From Streptomyces justiciae (GTDB lineage: Bacteria > Actinomycetota > Actinomycetes > Streptomycetales > Streptomycetaceae), in the NCBI RefSeq assembly GCF_015163075.1, contig NZ_JADDXU010000008.1, positions 248,001 to 312,000 of the forward strand: a DNA stretch of 64,000 nucleotides, written 5' to 3'. This document shows, in pieces, positions 53,973 to 62,100 of the stretch. The notes beneath the pieces are model-generated. The model had not been told where the DNA came from, made no database searches, and saw nothing but the letters and a program-made list of their open reading frames with translations. Numbering within the stretch: position 1 is the stretch's first letter; each line of letters opens with the position of its first letter. Both the position numbers and the translations under genes were made by a program.

Positions 53973-54851
53973 TTATGTCCGGTTCGATAGATCGTCCGGA
54001 CGGACAGCTCCTACTATGCCGTACCAGGCGCCCTCGATGCGACGGTACAGATCGGCTCCCTGTCGCACTTTGATCCCGAGGCAGCCTCGATACGCGTCTC
54101 CTGTGTTCTTGCGTACGGTCGTTGGGTTGTGCTTCTTGCGGATTGTCTTGCCGAGGGCTGTCACGTCGATGCCAACGATGTCGGCCCAGTAATGCTCTGC
54201 GGCTTCGACATCCGCGGATTCGTGGATCATCACACGGCAGTTCAGTCGCTCTCGCCCCACTTCGAGCAGGTCGAGCCAGGCCAGGAAGACGGCGATCATG
54301 CCGGGGTCGCTGTTGACGAACTCCACCGTCTCCCGGCGAGCGTGCGGCTTGTCCTTGGTTCCCTCGGCCCAGTACAAGGCCACGCCAATGATGAACAGGT
54401 CGCGGTCCGACAGCTCGCCCACGGCTTCCGCTGCCGCCGCCTTGGTTGCCTGCCGTTCCTCATCCTGAGCGGCACGCAGCCGCGCAAGCCCCGCGTTCAT
54501 TCGTGCTCGCTGCTCCTCCGGCGTGCACTTGGGCTCTGGATGGGGCAGGTCCCGTACCCACAGCGACACCGAGCTCTTCGAGCAGCCCAGCTCGGCTTGG
54601 ATCTGGTTGTACGTCCACCCCTGCTTGCGTAGCTCCCGCGCCCTCTCGCGGAGGTCGTCCTTCGCTCGCGGTCGCTTTGTCCATTCCGGAGGCGGCTCGC
54701 CCTCTACGAGGCGTTGGAGGGTCTCCTTGTTGTGGACCTGAAGCTCGTCGCGGATCTGGCGAAGGCTGTAGCCCTGCCGTCGTAACGCCACCGCCCGCTC
54801 CCGCAGCCCTTCGAAGTCGGCGTATTTGCCAGGTGAAGTTGCCATGGGCAT
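53973..54851 (-). CDS. HTH protein with LAGLIDADG-like domain
   Basis: A 292-residue protein. Two helix-turn-helix units are visible, 'LRRQGYSLRQIRDELQVHNK' (residues 23-42) and 'GWTYNQIQAELGCSKSSVSL' (78-97), both Hin/resolvase-like. Residues about 150-280 resemble a single LAGLIDADG homing-endonuclease unit: 'FIIGVALYWAEGTK' (motif helix with an acidic residue), 'VEFVNSDPGMIAVFLAWLDLL', then 'IRKKHNPTTVRKNTGDAYRG'. It could be a homing-endonuclease relative or a regulator made from one, as in WhiA. ATG 54851 or ATG 54845 may start it; neither has a strong ribosome-binding site. It lies 6 bp from the tRNA-Gln 5' end. Confidence 0.78.
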   Translation of the reverse strand: MPMATSPGKYADFEGLRERAVALRRQGYSLRQIRDELQVHNKETLQRLVEGEPPPEWTKRPRAKDDLRERARELRKQGWTYNQIQAELGCSKSSVSLWVRDLPHPEPKCTPEEQRARMNAGLARLRAAQDEERQATKAAAAEAVGELSDRDLFIIGVALYWAEGTKDKPHARRETVEFVNSDPGMIAVFLAWLDLLEVGRERLNCRVMIHESADVEAAEHYWADIVGIDVTALGKTIRKKHNPTTVRKNTGDAYRGCLGIKVRQGADLYRRIEGAWYGIVGAVRPDDLSNRT

Positions 54852-55012
54852 ACCGTCCAGGCGGAATCTCCGCTTCCGGGGTCGAACAGGGGCTGGTTCA
54901 GCAGTTCGAGGGAAATCGGGCGGTTTCGCTTCTGGCCGGTCACGGCGTGTGGTGTAGGCCAGTACCGGAAACTCACCGGAAAAGCCGCGCCCGGCGCCCG
55001 TAGGCTGGAGGC

Positions 55013-56323
55013 ATGACCACGACGGGGGAAGACCACGCCGCGGCCCGGACGGGGCCGTGGTGGTGGGCCAGGTGGCGTACCGCACTGTTGGACATCGGCC
55101 TCGCGTTCGTCTCTGTGCTGGAGTGCGCGGTCGAGGGCGTCGACTTCGCGGGGGACGCCGGGATTCCGACGGCGGCGGGGGTCGTCTTCGGGGCGCTGGC
55201 CGGAGCCGCGCTGCTCGTGCGGCGGAAGTGGCCCATCGCTGTGGTGCTGGTGTCGATCGCCATCACGCCTGCCCAGATGGGGTACCTGATGGGCATCGTC
55301 GGGCTGTACACGCTCGCCGCTTCCGAGCTGCCGCGGCGGATCATCGGGTCGCTGGCCGGGATGTCGTTCGTCGGCATGCTGATCGTGATGTTCGTGCGGG
55401 TGCGGCAGAGCATGGAGACGGGGGAGAGCGAGCTCGGGGGGTGGTCCGTTCCGTTCGCCGCGATCGCGATTTCGATCGGGCTGACCGCGCCGCCCCTGCT
55501 GCTCGGGCTCTACGTCGGGGCTCGGCGGCGGCTCATGGAGAGCTTGCGGGAGCGCGCCGACAGTCTTGAGCGGGAGCTTCAGCTGCTGGCCGAGCGGGCG
55601 GAGGAACGGGCCGAGTGGGCGCGTAATGAGGAGCGGACTCGGATCGCGCGCGAGATGCATGACGTCGTCGCGCATCGGGTGAGTCTGATGGTGGTGCATG
55701 CGGCCGCACTTCAGGCCGTTGCTCGCAAGGACCCGGAGAAGGCCGTCAAGAATGCCGCGCTCGTGGGGGACATGGGGCGGCAGGCGCTGACCGAGTTGCG
55801 GGAGATGCTCGGGGTGCTGCGGAGCGGGGACGGTGTCGGCGGTGGTGTGCGGCAGGCTGCGGTGCCGTTGGCTGCGGTCGGGGTTGCCGCTGCCGCCGCT
55901 GCTTCGCGGGCCGTGGAGGAGTCCGACGGGCCTTGCCTGTCGGAGTTGGAGGAGTTGATCGGGCAGTCGGCGGCCGCGGGGATGGTCGTGGATCTGACCG
56001 TGGAGGGGGATGTGCGGTCGTACGCGGGGGAGATCGAGCAGACCGCGTACAGGGTCGTGCAGGAGGCGTTGACCAACGTCCACAAGCATGCGGCAGGGGC
56101 GAAGACGCACGTACGGCTCGCGCATCGGGGGTCGGAGATCGCGATGCAGGTGGAGAACGAGCCGCCGCCGGAGGTGTCGGTGGCGTCGTCGGCGCGGTTG
56201 CCGTCCGGGGGGAACGGACTGGTGGGGATGAAGGAGCGGGTCGTCGCGCTGGGCGGGGTTTTTGTGTCCGGGCCGACGGACGCGGGGGGTTTTCGGGTGT
56301 CGGCGGTGATTCCGGCGTCGTAG
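55013..56323 (+). CDS. NarL-type sensor histidine kinase, orphan
   Basis: A 436-residue membrane kinase. Four to six N-terminal helices (about residues 20-165) lead into a coiled coil ('ERELQLLAERAEERAEWARN') and a HisKA_3 domain with the phospho-His in 'RIAREMHDVVAHRVSLMVV'. The HATPase end has 'QTAYRVVQEALTNVHKHA' (N-box) and 'GNGLVGMKERVVALGG' (G-box). An Ala-rich insertion follows the dimerisation helix. Such kinases normally pair with LuxR-type regulators, but none is adjacent; the regulator at 40669 is a conceivable partner by type only. Confidence 0.9.
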   Translation: MTTTGEDHAAARTGPWWWARWRTALLDIGLAFVSVLECAVEGVDFAGDAGIPTAAGVVFGALAGAALLVRRKWPIAVVLVSIAITPAQMGYLMGIVGLYTLAASELPRRIIGSLAGMSFVGMLIVMFVRVRQSMETGESELGGWSVPFAAIAISIGLTAPPLLLGLYVGARRRLMESLRERADSLERELQLLAERAEERAEWARNEERTRIAREMHDVVAHRVSLMVVHAAALQAVARKDPEKAVKNAALVGDMGRQALTELREMLGVLRSGDGVGGGVRQAAVPLAAVGVAAAAAASRAVEESDGPCLSELEELIGQSAAAGMVVDLTVEGDVRSYAGEIEQTAYRVVQEALTNVHKHAAGAKTHVRLAHRGSEIAMQVENEPPPEVSVASSARLPSGGNGLVGMKERVVALGGVFVSGPTDAGGFRVSAVIPAS

Positions 56324-56373
56324 CGCCGCGTTGTCCGGGGTGGCTCAGCCTGCCGTGCGTTGTCCGGGGTGGC

Positions 56374-56892
56374 TCAGCCTGCCGTGAGCCGTACCGGTTC
56401 TATGCCTGCGACGAGGGCGGCGAGGGCGTGGTCGATGTCGGGGCCGAGGTACCAGTCGCCGGTGTGGTCGAGGGCGTAGGCGCGGCCTTCGGTGTCGATG
56501 GCGAGGAGGGCGGCGGTCTCGGTCTCGGTGCCGAGGGGGCAGACGTCGGTGTCGAGGGCGCGGCCGAGGTCGGCGAGGGTGCGGGCCATGTGGAGGCCGT
56601 GCAGGGGGTCGAGGTGGAGGTGGGCGGGGGCGACCTGGCGGCCGGGGCCGGTGGGGGTGATGTGGAGGCCGCCGAATTCGGCCCAGGCTTCCACCGCGGC
56701 GGGGAAGACGGTGTGGCGGTGGCCGGCGGGTGAGGTGTGGTCGCGGAGGGCGTCGGCCCATATCTCGGCCTGTTTGATGTCCCAGCGTCCGGGTTGCCAG
56801 CCGGCGGCGCGCAGGGCGGCGTCGACGGGTACGGGGAAGCGGGTGGTGCTGGTGCGGTCGGGGTGCATCTGCCCTTCGATCGTCGAGGTCAT
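56374..56892 (-). CDS. SUKH-3-family immunity-type protein
   Basis: A 172-residue protein. 'FPVPVDAALRAAGWQPGRWD' starts the domain, 'VFPAAVEAWAEFGGLHI' is its central helix-strand, and 'TGDWYLGPDIDHALAALVAGIEPVRL' its end, which together fit the SUKH-3 family. SUKH proteins neutralise a wide range of nuclease and deaminase toxins. It lies 38 bp downstream of the YwqJ-like deaminase gene on the same strand, the standard toxin-then-immunity order. ATG 56892 is the first start; ATG 56868 is possible. Confidence 0.82.
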   Translation of the reverse strand: MTSTIEGQMHPDRTSTTRFPVPVDAALRAAGWQPGRWDIKQAEIWADALRDHTSPAGHRHTVFPAAVEAWAEFGGLHITPTGPGRQVAPAHLHLDPLHGLHMARTLADLGRALDTDVCPLGTETETAALLAIDTEGRAYALDHTGDWYLGPDIDHALAALVAGIEPVRLTAG

Positions 56893-56930
56893 GGTCGTCG
56901 TGCTGATGGTGCTCGGGCTGTGTGTGGGGG

Positions 56931-57500
56931 TCAGTCGTCCGCCGCCGGGTCGACGATGCGTACGCCGAAGTGGGCGCTGAGGGCGGTGCAGGCGCGGCAG
57001 GGGGTGGCGAAGCTGCCGTGGAGGGGGTCGCCGTCCTCGCGGATGCGGCGGGCGGTGAGTTTGGCCTGCTTGAGGGCTTTGCGGGCCTCGCCGTTGGTCA
57101 TGGGTTTGCGGGCGGCGCGTTTGGTGCGGGCGGCGTCGGCGGCGGCGAGGTGGCGGGAGATGAGGATCGTCTCGGCGCAGCGGCCGGTGAAGCGGTCGCG
57201 CTGGGTGGATGTGAGGGTGTCGAGGAAGTCCTGGACGAGTGGGTGCAGGGGTGGGGCCTGGTCGCCGCGGGCGGCGGTGCCGGTGAGGGTGGCGCCGCGG
57301 ACGGAGAGGGCGGCGGCGACGGTGGGGAGTATGCCGTCGCGGCGGTGGCGCAGGGTGGGGGCGTGGGCGGCTTCGCTGCTCCAGCCGATGCGGGGGTCGC
57401 CGGACAGGCCGGTCCGCGGGTCGCCGGGTGTGACCGGGCGCGGGTCGCCGGGTGTGGCTGGTCGCGGTCCTGGGTGCGGTCCCGTCTGCGTCGTATTCAT
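56931..57500 (-). CDS. YwqJ-related nucleotide deaminase-like protein
   Basis: A 189-residue protein. The deaminase motifs are 'FTGRCAETILISRHL' (Cys108-Ala-Glu110: zinc ligand and proton-shuttling Glu) and 'FATPCRACTALSAHFGV' (Cys168 and Cys171), the Cys-Ala-Glu/PCxxC pattern of the YwqJ family. The head has octapeptide repeats built on 'TPGDPR' and 'SGDPR'. A Lys/Arg-rich helix ('GEARKALKQAKLTARRIRED') separates the two motifs. The family belongs to polymorphic toxin systems; no export signal or carrier domain is present. ATG 57500 has the best spacing from GGAGGGG, but ATGs at 57506 and 57509 also exist. Confidence 0.85.
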   Translation of the reverse strand: MNTTQTGPHPGPRPATPGDPRPVTPGDPRTGLSGDPRIGWSSEAAHAPTLRHRRDGILPTVAAALSVRGATLTGTAARGDQAPPLHPLVQDFLDTLTSTQRDRFTGRCAETILISRHLAAADAARTKRAARKPMTNGEARKALKQAKLTARRIREDGDPLHGSFATPCRACTALSAHFGVRIVDPAADD

Positions 57501-57846
57501 GATCATCATCCCCTCCGAGCATCCCCCCGGATCACACAGAGTGCCAAATGCCGTGGCTGGTGCGGAAGCTGGGGCGGTGCGACACGCCCGGGTTTGGGCG
57601 GGCTGTCACGGCGGGGTGACGGCTGGTCACGGAAGCGGAGGGCCGCTGACCGGTGCCCGGTGACCGGTGTCGTCGTACCGCATAGGCTGTCGGCACCCGC
57701 ATGTGTGCGACCGCGTGTATGCGGTCAACACGCTGGAGAACGTCGGAGAAGTCGAATACGGGCTGGGGTGGCGGGTCGGAGCCGGGTGGACCGGGGCCGG
57801 GGCCGGTCGCCGCGGGTCGTACAGAGTGCCGCAGGGGGCAACCGCC
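57501..57846. promoter_or_regulatory. Divergent control region of the toxin/immunity-like cluster
   Basis: This 346-bp region separates the YwqJ gene from the nuclease-SUKH gene. It contains several GTGACCGG/GCTGACCGG-like direct repeats (about 57610-57670) and the dyad GACCGC-gtgtat-GCGGTC (57709-57726). No gene is supported here; an in-frame extension of the downstream gene to 57667 is not conserved in style. Confidence 0.45.
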
Positions 57847-58860
57847 ATGACGACAGGTCGGCTCGGGCAGCAAGCCGCGCCGCCGAACGCGGCCTATGCC
57901 GGGCAGGTCGTGCATTTCCCGGATCCGGTCCGGGCTGCCCGTCACCCGAGGGGGGTGCGGGTGGACGAGCGCGGCTATCCGGACTTCTCGGCGTATGCGC
58001 GTGCGGCTGCGGAGATCGCCGATCCGCCGGAGGGTTTCGGTGTCGACGAGCTTCGGCTGACGGACTATGTGTCGGCGAACGCGGCGCTCGCGGCGACGGG
58101 CCATGAGCTGTGGGACACGATTCCGGCGGTGGCGACGCCGCACGGCTGGACGTGGCATCACGTGGTGGGTTCGCGCCGTCTCGAGCTGGTGCCGGTCGAG
58201 GTGAAGGCGCTGTTGCGGCATCACGGCGGGATCGCGACGGCTGCGGTGGAGCACGGGAAGCGGGGGACGCGGCCGTTGCAGGAGACGCGGCCCGCGCACT
58301 TCGGGTTGCCGAAGTCGGGTGCGGCGGTGTCGGAGTCGCAGGTGCTGGGCGTCGAGGAGGATCTCGGGTACCGGCTGCCGGGTGCGTACCGGTCGTTCTT
58401 GAAGGCGGCGGGTGGTTGCGCTCCGGTGGGGACGGCTCTGGACCCGGAGCTGGGTCTGCTGGTGGACCAGCCGTTCTTCACGGTGCGGGACGAGGCGGCC
58501 GTCAACGACCTCGTGTACGTGAACAAGTGCCTGCGTGACCATCTGACCAAGGACTACTTGGGTGTCGGCTTCGTGCAGGGCGGGCTGCTGGCCGTGAAGG
58601 TGAAGGGCGCGGGGATCGGTTCGGTCTGGTTCTGCGCGTACGACGACGCCCGCGACGTCGATCCTTCGCTGGCGCCGGCGGAGCGGGTGGAGCGGCTGTT
58701 GCTGCCGTGCGGTGATGACTTCGATGTGTTCCTGTCCCGACTGGCCGGTTCTCCGCCGGAGTTGGAGACGGTGGCGAACCTGATGGTGGACGGCGGTTTC
58801 GCGCGGTCCGTGCCGGTGGCTGGAGCCGCGGCCGGGGCTGTTGCCGGGGCTGGGGAGTGA
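57847..58860 (+). CDS. WHH-type nuclease domain fused to SMI1/KNR4 (SUKH) domain
   Basis: A 337-residue protein with two parts. Residues about 28-130 look like an HNH/Endo VII toxin nuclease of the WHH class: 'RGYPDFSAYARAAAEIADPP', 'LTDYVSANAALAATG', 'PHGWTWHHVVGSRRLELVP' (Trp103-His104-His105) and 'LLRHHGG'. The first His pair is kept, but the usual acidic residue after WHH is not. Residues about 162-300 are an SMI1/KNR4 domain: 'SQVLGVEEDLGYRLPGAYRS' and 'FLKAAGG'. A toxin and its immunity fold in one chain could be self-inhibited, or the nuclease part may be dead. ATG 57847 follows AGGGGG. The gene is 8 bp from the next. Confidence 0.82.
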   Translation: MTTGRLGQQAAPPNAAYAGQVVHFPDPVRAARHPRGVRVDERGYPDFSAYARAAAEIADPPEGFGVDELRLTDYVSANAALAATGHELWDTIPAVATPHGWTWHHVVGSRRLELVPVEVKALLRHHGGIATAAVEHGKRGTRPLQETRPAHFGLPKSGAAVSESQVLGVEEDLGYRLPGAYRSFLKAAGGCAPVGTALDPELGLLVDQPFFTVRDEAAVNDLVYVNKCLRDHLTKDYLGVGFVQGGLLAVKVKGAGIGSVWFCAYDDARDVDPSLAPAERVERLLLPCGDDFDVFLSRLAGSPPELETVANLMVDGGFARSVPVAGAAAGAVAGAGE

Positions 58861-58868
58861 GCTGACCG

Positions 58869-61800
58869 ATGGTGACGTTCGCGCAGGCGCAGGAGCGCGC
58901 GGAAGAGTGGATCAACGGGGACGTTCCCTCGTATCAGCATCGTGAGGTGCGGGTGCGGGAGTTCGAGCTCGGGTTCGTGGTGTGGGCGGAGGACCGTGCG
59001 GACGGTCCGCGTTCGGACGGCGGCGCGCAGCGGCTGGTGCTGGCCCGGGACAGCGGGGAGGCCACGTTGTGGCCGGCGCTGCCGGTGGGTGAGGTGATCC
59101 GCCGGTACGAGGAGGAGTACGGGCGCGCTGCGGAGGACGCGGCCGCGCCGGCGCCTGCGGCTCGGGTGGATCTCAATCAGACGTCGTTCCTTCTGACGCC
59201 GCCGGAGTGGTTGCAGGAGGCGGCGGATCAGCTGGGGATTCCGGATCGGCGGGGGGCCGCGACCGGTGGCGGTGCTGGTTCTTCGGCGTTGCCTGAGACG
59301 CAGGCCGGGGTGCCGGTCGGGTCGGGGAACGGGGCCGTGGGGTCTGGTGCCGGTGCCGGTGCCGGTGCGGGTGCCAGTGCCGGTTCGGGTGCGGCTTCGG
59401 CGGGGGGTGCGCCGGGGGCGCCCGCTGCGTCGAATGCGCCGGGGGCGCCTGGTGTGCCTGCCGGGGCGACTCCGTGGGCCGGGACCGACACCAACGCCGA
59501 TGCGGGCGACGACCGTTCGGTGCCGTTGCCCGCGACCGTGTTCGCGCCGCCGCTGAGCGGTACCGACGACGACACTCCGCCGCCCGCGACGCCGCCGGAC
59601 GCCAAGACCGCGCTCATGTCGGGCGGTAGCCAGCTTCCGCCGACGGCGCTCGCGCCGGCGCTCGACGATCCGAATGCGCCGGGTGCGTCTGCGGGTGCGC
59701 CGGCGCCTGGTGGTTCGAGTGCGCCGGGGGTTCCTGGTGGGCACGGGGCGCTCGGGGTGCCGGGTGCGCCTGGGGCGCAGGGTGTGCCGGGTGCGCCGGT
59801 GGGGAGTACGCCTGCGCCGGGTGGTGCGGTGCCGCCGGGTGCGCCTGGGGCTGTGCCGGGTGGTGCGGCGTACGGGTATCCGCAGGGTGCGGGAGCGCCG
59901 GGTACGCCCCCTCCGGGTGCTCCGCCTGTGCCCGCGCCGGGTGCGCCGCAGGGCAGTACGCCGCCGCCTGTTCCGGGTGCTCCTTCTTATGGCTATCCGC
60001 AGGGGCCGGGGGGTGTGGCGGGTGCGCCTCAGCCTCCTGTGGGCGCCGGCGGGCCTGGTGGCGCGCCCGAGCGGCCGCTCGCGCCGAATGCCGGGGACAT
60101 CGCCGACGCCGCGACCAGCAAGGCGGCGCCTCCGCCGCGCCGTGCGCGTGGGGGTGCGACGCCGCCTCCGCCGCCGGGTGCCCCGGGGGCGCCGGGCGCG
60201 CGGCCGGGCGGTACGCCTCCGCCCGCGCCGGGTGCGCCTGGTACGCCGGGTGCGGCGGCCGGTGGGTATGTGCCGACGCAGCTCGTGTCCGCGCTCGGGC
60301 CCGACGGTCCTGAGGGTGTGCCGGCGGGGCCCGGCGCGCCGACTCCGCCGGGCGCCCCTCAGCCGCCGGGTGCGCCGAACCCGCCCGGCGGTACGCCTCC
60401 GGGCGGCATGCACCACGCCGCGACGATGCTGGCCGACCCGGGGCGTATGGGCCCGGGTGGGGGCGCGCCGCAGCCACCGGGCGCCCCTGGCGTGCCCGGT
60501 GCGCCGGGCGCGCAGTCTCCTCCGGGCGCCCCGGGTGCACCGCACGCGCCGGGCGCTCCGGGAGTTCCTGGCGCCCCCGGCGTCGGGGCCGCGCCTGGCG
60601 GTCAGGGCGCACCGCACCCCCCTGGCGCACCACACGCCCCCGGTGCCCCGGGCGCCCCCGGCGCACCGCAGCCTCCTGGCGCCCCGGGTGTGCCTGGCGT
60701 GCCCGGCGCGCAGGGCTCTGCCGGGGGCGCGGGAGGCGCGGTTCACCAGGCGGAGACCATGCTGGCCGCGCCGCCGGTCGGCGGCCCCGGCGCGCCTCCG
60801 CCGCCGCAAGCCCCGGGTGCACCCGGCATGCCCGGCGCCCCCGGTGTTCCGGGCGCCCCCGGCATGGCGCCGGGCGCCCCTCAGCCGATGGCACCCGGCG
60901 CGGTGCCTCCCGGGGCGGTGCCGCCTCCCGGTGGGATGCCGCCCGGTGCCGTACCGCCGCCGGGGCAGCCCGTGCCCGGTCAGGCGCCGGCGTACGGATA
61001 CCCGCAGCAGGGGCAGCCGATCGTCGGCCCGGGTTACCAGGCCGTGTTGCGCTACCGCGCGCAGGACGGGTCGGAGCAGCAGCTGATCCGGCGTTCGGCG
61101 CCCGGTACGCCGCACCCGGAGTGGCAGATCTTCCACGAGCTGCGGGCGATGAACATCCCGCCGGACCAGGTGCTGGAGCTGCACACGGAGTTGGAGTCGT
61201 GTGAGCTACCGGGCGCGTACTGCGCGCGGATGATCCGGGAGCAGTGGCCGCAGGCGCGGCTCGCGAGCATCGCGCCGTACGGCACGGACCACGCGAGCCG
61301 GCAGCAGGGGATGCAGCAGTTGCTGGCGCACCAGGGCGAGTTGCACCAGGTGGCGGACGGGCCGGCGCGGCCGGGGCCGGTGCGCGCGCCGCTGCCGCCG
61401 GTGCAGGCGGCGCCGCCGATTCCGCCGGAGGGTGTGGCGCAGGAGCTGGCGGGGGCGTTCGGGCCGGGGATCTTCCGGTTCGAGCAGGCCGCGGTGTCCC
61501 GGCAGGGGGTGCCGCCGATGGTGGCGCACTCGCTGGTCGCGGCGGGGCTGCCGATGGACATGGGTCCCTTCTTCTGGGCGCAGGCCCAGCCGGGCCGGCC
61601 CGTGCCGACGCTGGCGGAGCTGGCGCAGGAGCGCGGGGTGCAGCCGGCCGCGGACGCGGGGTCGTACCTGGTGATGGGCAGTGACTTCGGCCGGGCGATC
61701 TGTGTGCAGTACGGGACGGCGAACATCGTGGCCGTGCCGGTGGAGGCGGGGCCCGGTGGGGCGCCCGTGCCGCCGCAGTTCGTGAACACGGGGCTGCCCG

Positions 61801-61988
61801 AGTTCCAGCGGTGCCTGGCGTTGCTGGGTCGGATGTGGCGGCTCAGGTTCGGGCTGAACCAGGAGCAGGCGGGCCGTTGGACCGTCGACTTCCAGGCGCA
61901 GCTGGCCTCCCTGGACCCGGCGGCGCTGGGTTCGCCGGAGAGCTGGTGGTCGGTGCTGCTCGAGCAGATGTGGGACGGGCTGCTGTAG
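58869..61988 (+). CDS. Giant Imm35-like / collagen-like / deaminase / SUKH-4 protein
   Basis: A 1039-residue multidomain protein. Residues 1 to about 90 resemble Imm35/YrhB ('RVREFELGFVVWAEDR', 'LVLARDSGEATLWPALPVGE', 'VIRRYEEEYG'). Residues about 124-715 are Gly/Pro/Ala-rich collagen-like sequence with short conserved islands such as 'MHHAATMLADP' and 'VHQAETMLAAPP'. Residues about 720-835 form a nucleic-acid-deaminase-like domain: His749-Pro-Glu751 and 'HTELESCELPGAYC' with Cys778 and Cys785 as likely zinc ligands. Residues about 845-1039 are SUKH-4-like, ending 'SWWSVLLEQMWDGLL'. No signal peptide is visible. It follows the nuclease-SUKH gene by 8 bp, in one transcript. Confidence 0.85.
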   Translation: MVTFAQAQERAEEWINGDVPSYQHREVRVREFELGFVVWAEDRADGPRSDGGAQRLVLARDSGEATLWPALPVGEVIRRYEEEYGRAAEDAAAPAPAARVDLNQTSFLLTPPEWLQEAADQLGIPDRRGAATGGGAGSSALPETQAGVPVGSGNGAVGSGAGAGAGAGASAGSGAASAGGAPGAPAASNAPGAPGVPAGATPWAGTDTNADAGDDRSVPLPATVFAPPLSGTDDDTPPPATPPDAKTALMSGGSQLPPTALAPALDDPNAPGASAGAPAPGGSSAPGVPGGHGALGVPGAPGAQGVPGAPVGSTPAPGGAVPPGAPGAVPGGAAYGYPQGAGAPGTPPPGAPPVPAPGAPQGSTPPPVPGAPSYGYPQGPGGVAGAPQPPVGAGGPGGAPERPLAPNAGDIADAATSKAAPPPRRARGGATPPPPPGAPGAPGARPGGTPPPAPGAPGTPGAAAGGYVPTQLVSALGPDGPEGVPAGPGAPTPPGAPQPPGAPNPPGGTPPGGMHHAATMLADPGRMGPGGGAPQPPGAPGVPGAPGAQSPPGAPGAPHAPGAPGVPGAPGVGAAPGGQGAPHPPGAPHAPGAPGAPGAPQPPGAPGVPGVPGAQGSAGGAGGAVHQAETMLAAPPVGGPGAPPPPQAPGAPGMPGAPGVPGAPGMAPGAPQPMAPGAVPPGAVPPPGGMPPGAVPPPGQPVPGQAPAYGYPQQGQPIVGPGYQAVLRYRAQDGSEQQLIRRSAPGTPHPEWQIFHELRAMNIPPDQVLELHTELESCELPGAYCARMIREQWPQARLASIAPYGTDHASRQQGMQQLLAHQGELHQVADGPARPGPVRAPLPPVQAAPPIPPEGVAQELAGAFGPGIFRFEQAAVSRQGVPPMVAHSLVAAGLPMDMGPFFWAQAQPGRPVPTLAELAQERGVQPAADAGSYLVMGSDFGRAICVQYGTANIVAVPVEAGPGGAPVPPQFVNTGLPEFQRCLALLGRMWRLRFGLNQEQAGRWTVDFQAQLASLDPAALGSPESWWSVLLEQMWDGLL
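59240..61020 (+). repeat. Collagen-like low-complexity region in the giant protein
   Basis: About 590 codons built from GAP, GVP, PPG and QPPGAP words with imperfect triplet and sextuplet periodicity. Recurrent islands 'YGYPQ' and '[HQ]xA[AE]TMLA' suggest that larger blocks were duplicated before diverging. Confidence 0.85.
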
Positions 61989-62022
61989 GGCCCGCCCGCG
62001 TGGGTGACGTGGTGATGTGAAC

Positions 62023-62061
62023 AGGAGGCGGGTCCGGTCTTGGTGACCGGACCCGCCTCCT
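62023..62061 (+). terminator. Terminator of the toxin/immunity-like operon
   Basis: A perfect 17-bp stem (62023-62039 with 62045-62061) and a 5-nt loop, 34 bp after the stop of the giant gene. Confidence 0.88.
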
Positions 62062-62100
62062 CGTCGTCCAGGAGCCTGTCGAAAGAATCTTCCGCCGACC

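Noticed and set aside
53896..54851. An integrated element at tRNA-Gln
   Set aside because: No integrase, excisionase or duplicated tRNA 3' end was found; housekeeping genes continue on the 3' side of the tRNA.
57667..57846. A longer N-terminus for the nuclease-SUKH protein starting at 57667
   Set aside because: The extra residues are Arg/Gly-rich, contain no family sequence, and ATG 57847 has a well-placed AGGGGG.
56374..61988. A type VII-secreted toxin locus
   Set aside because: No WXG100/LXG domain, EccC-type ATPase or signal peptide in or around the cluster.
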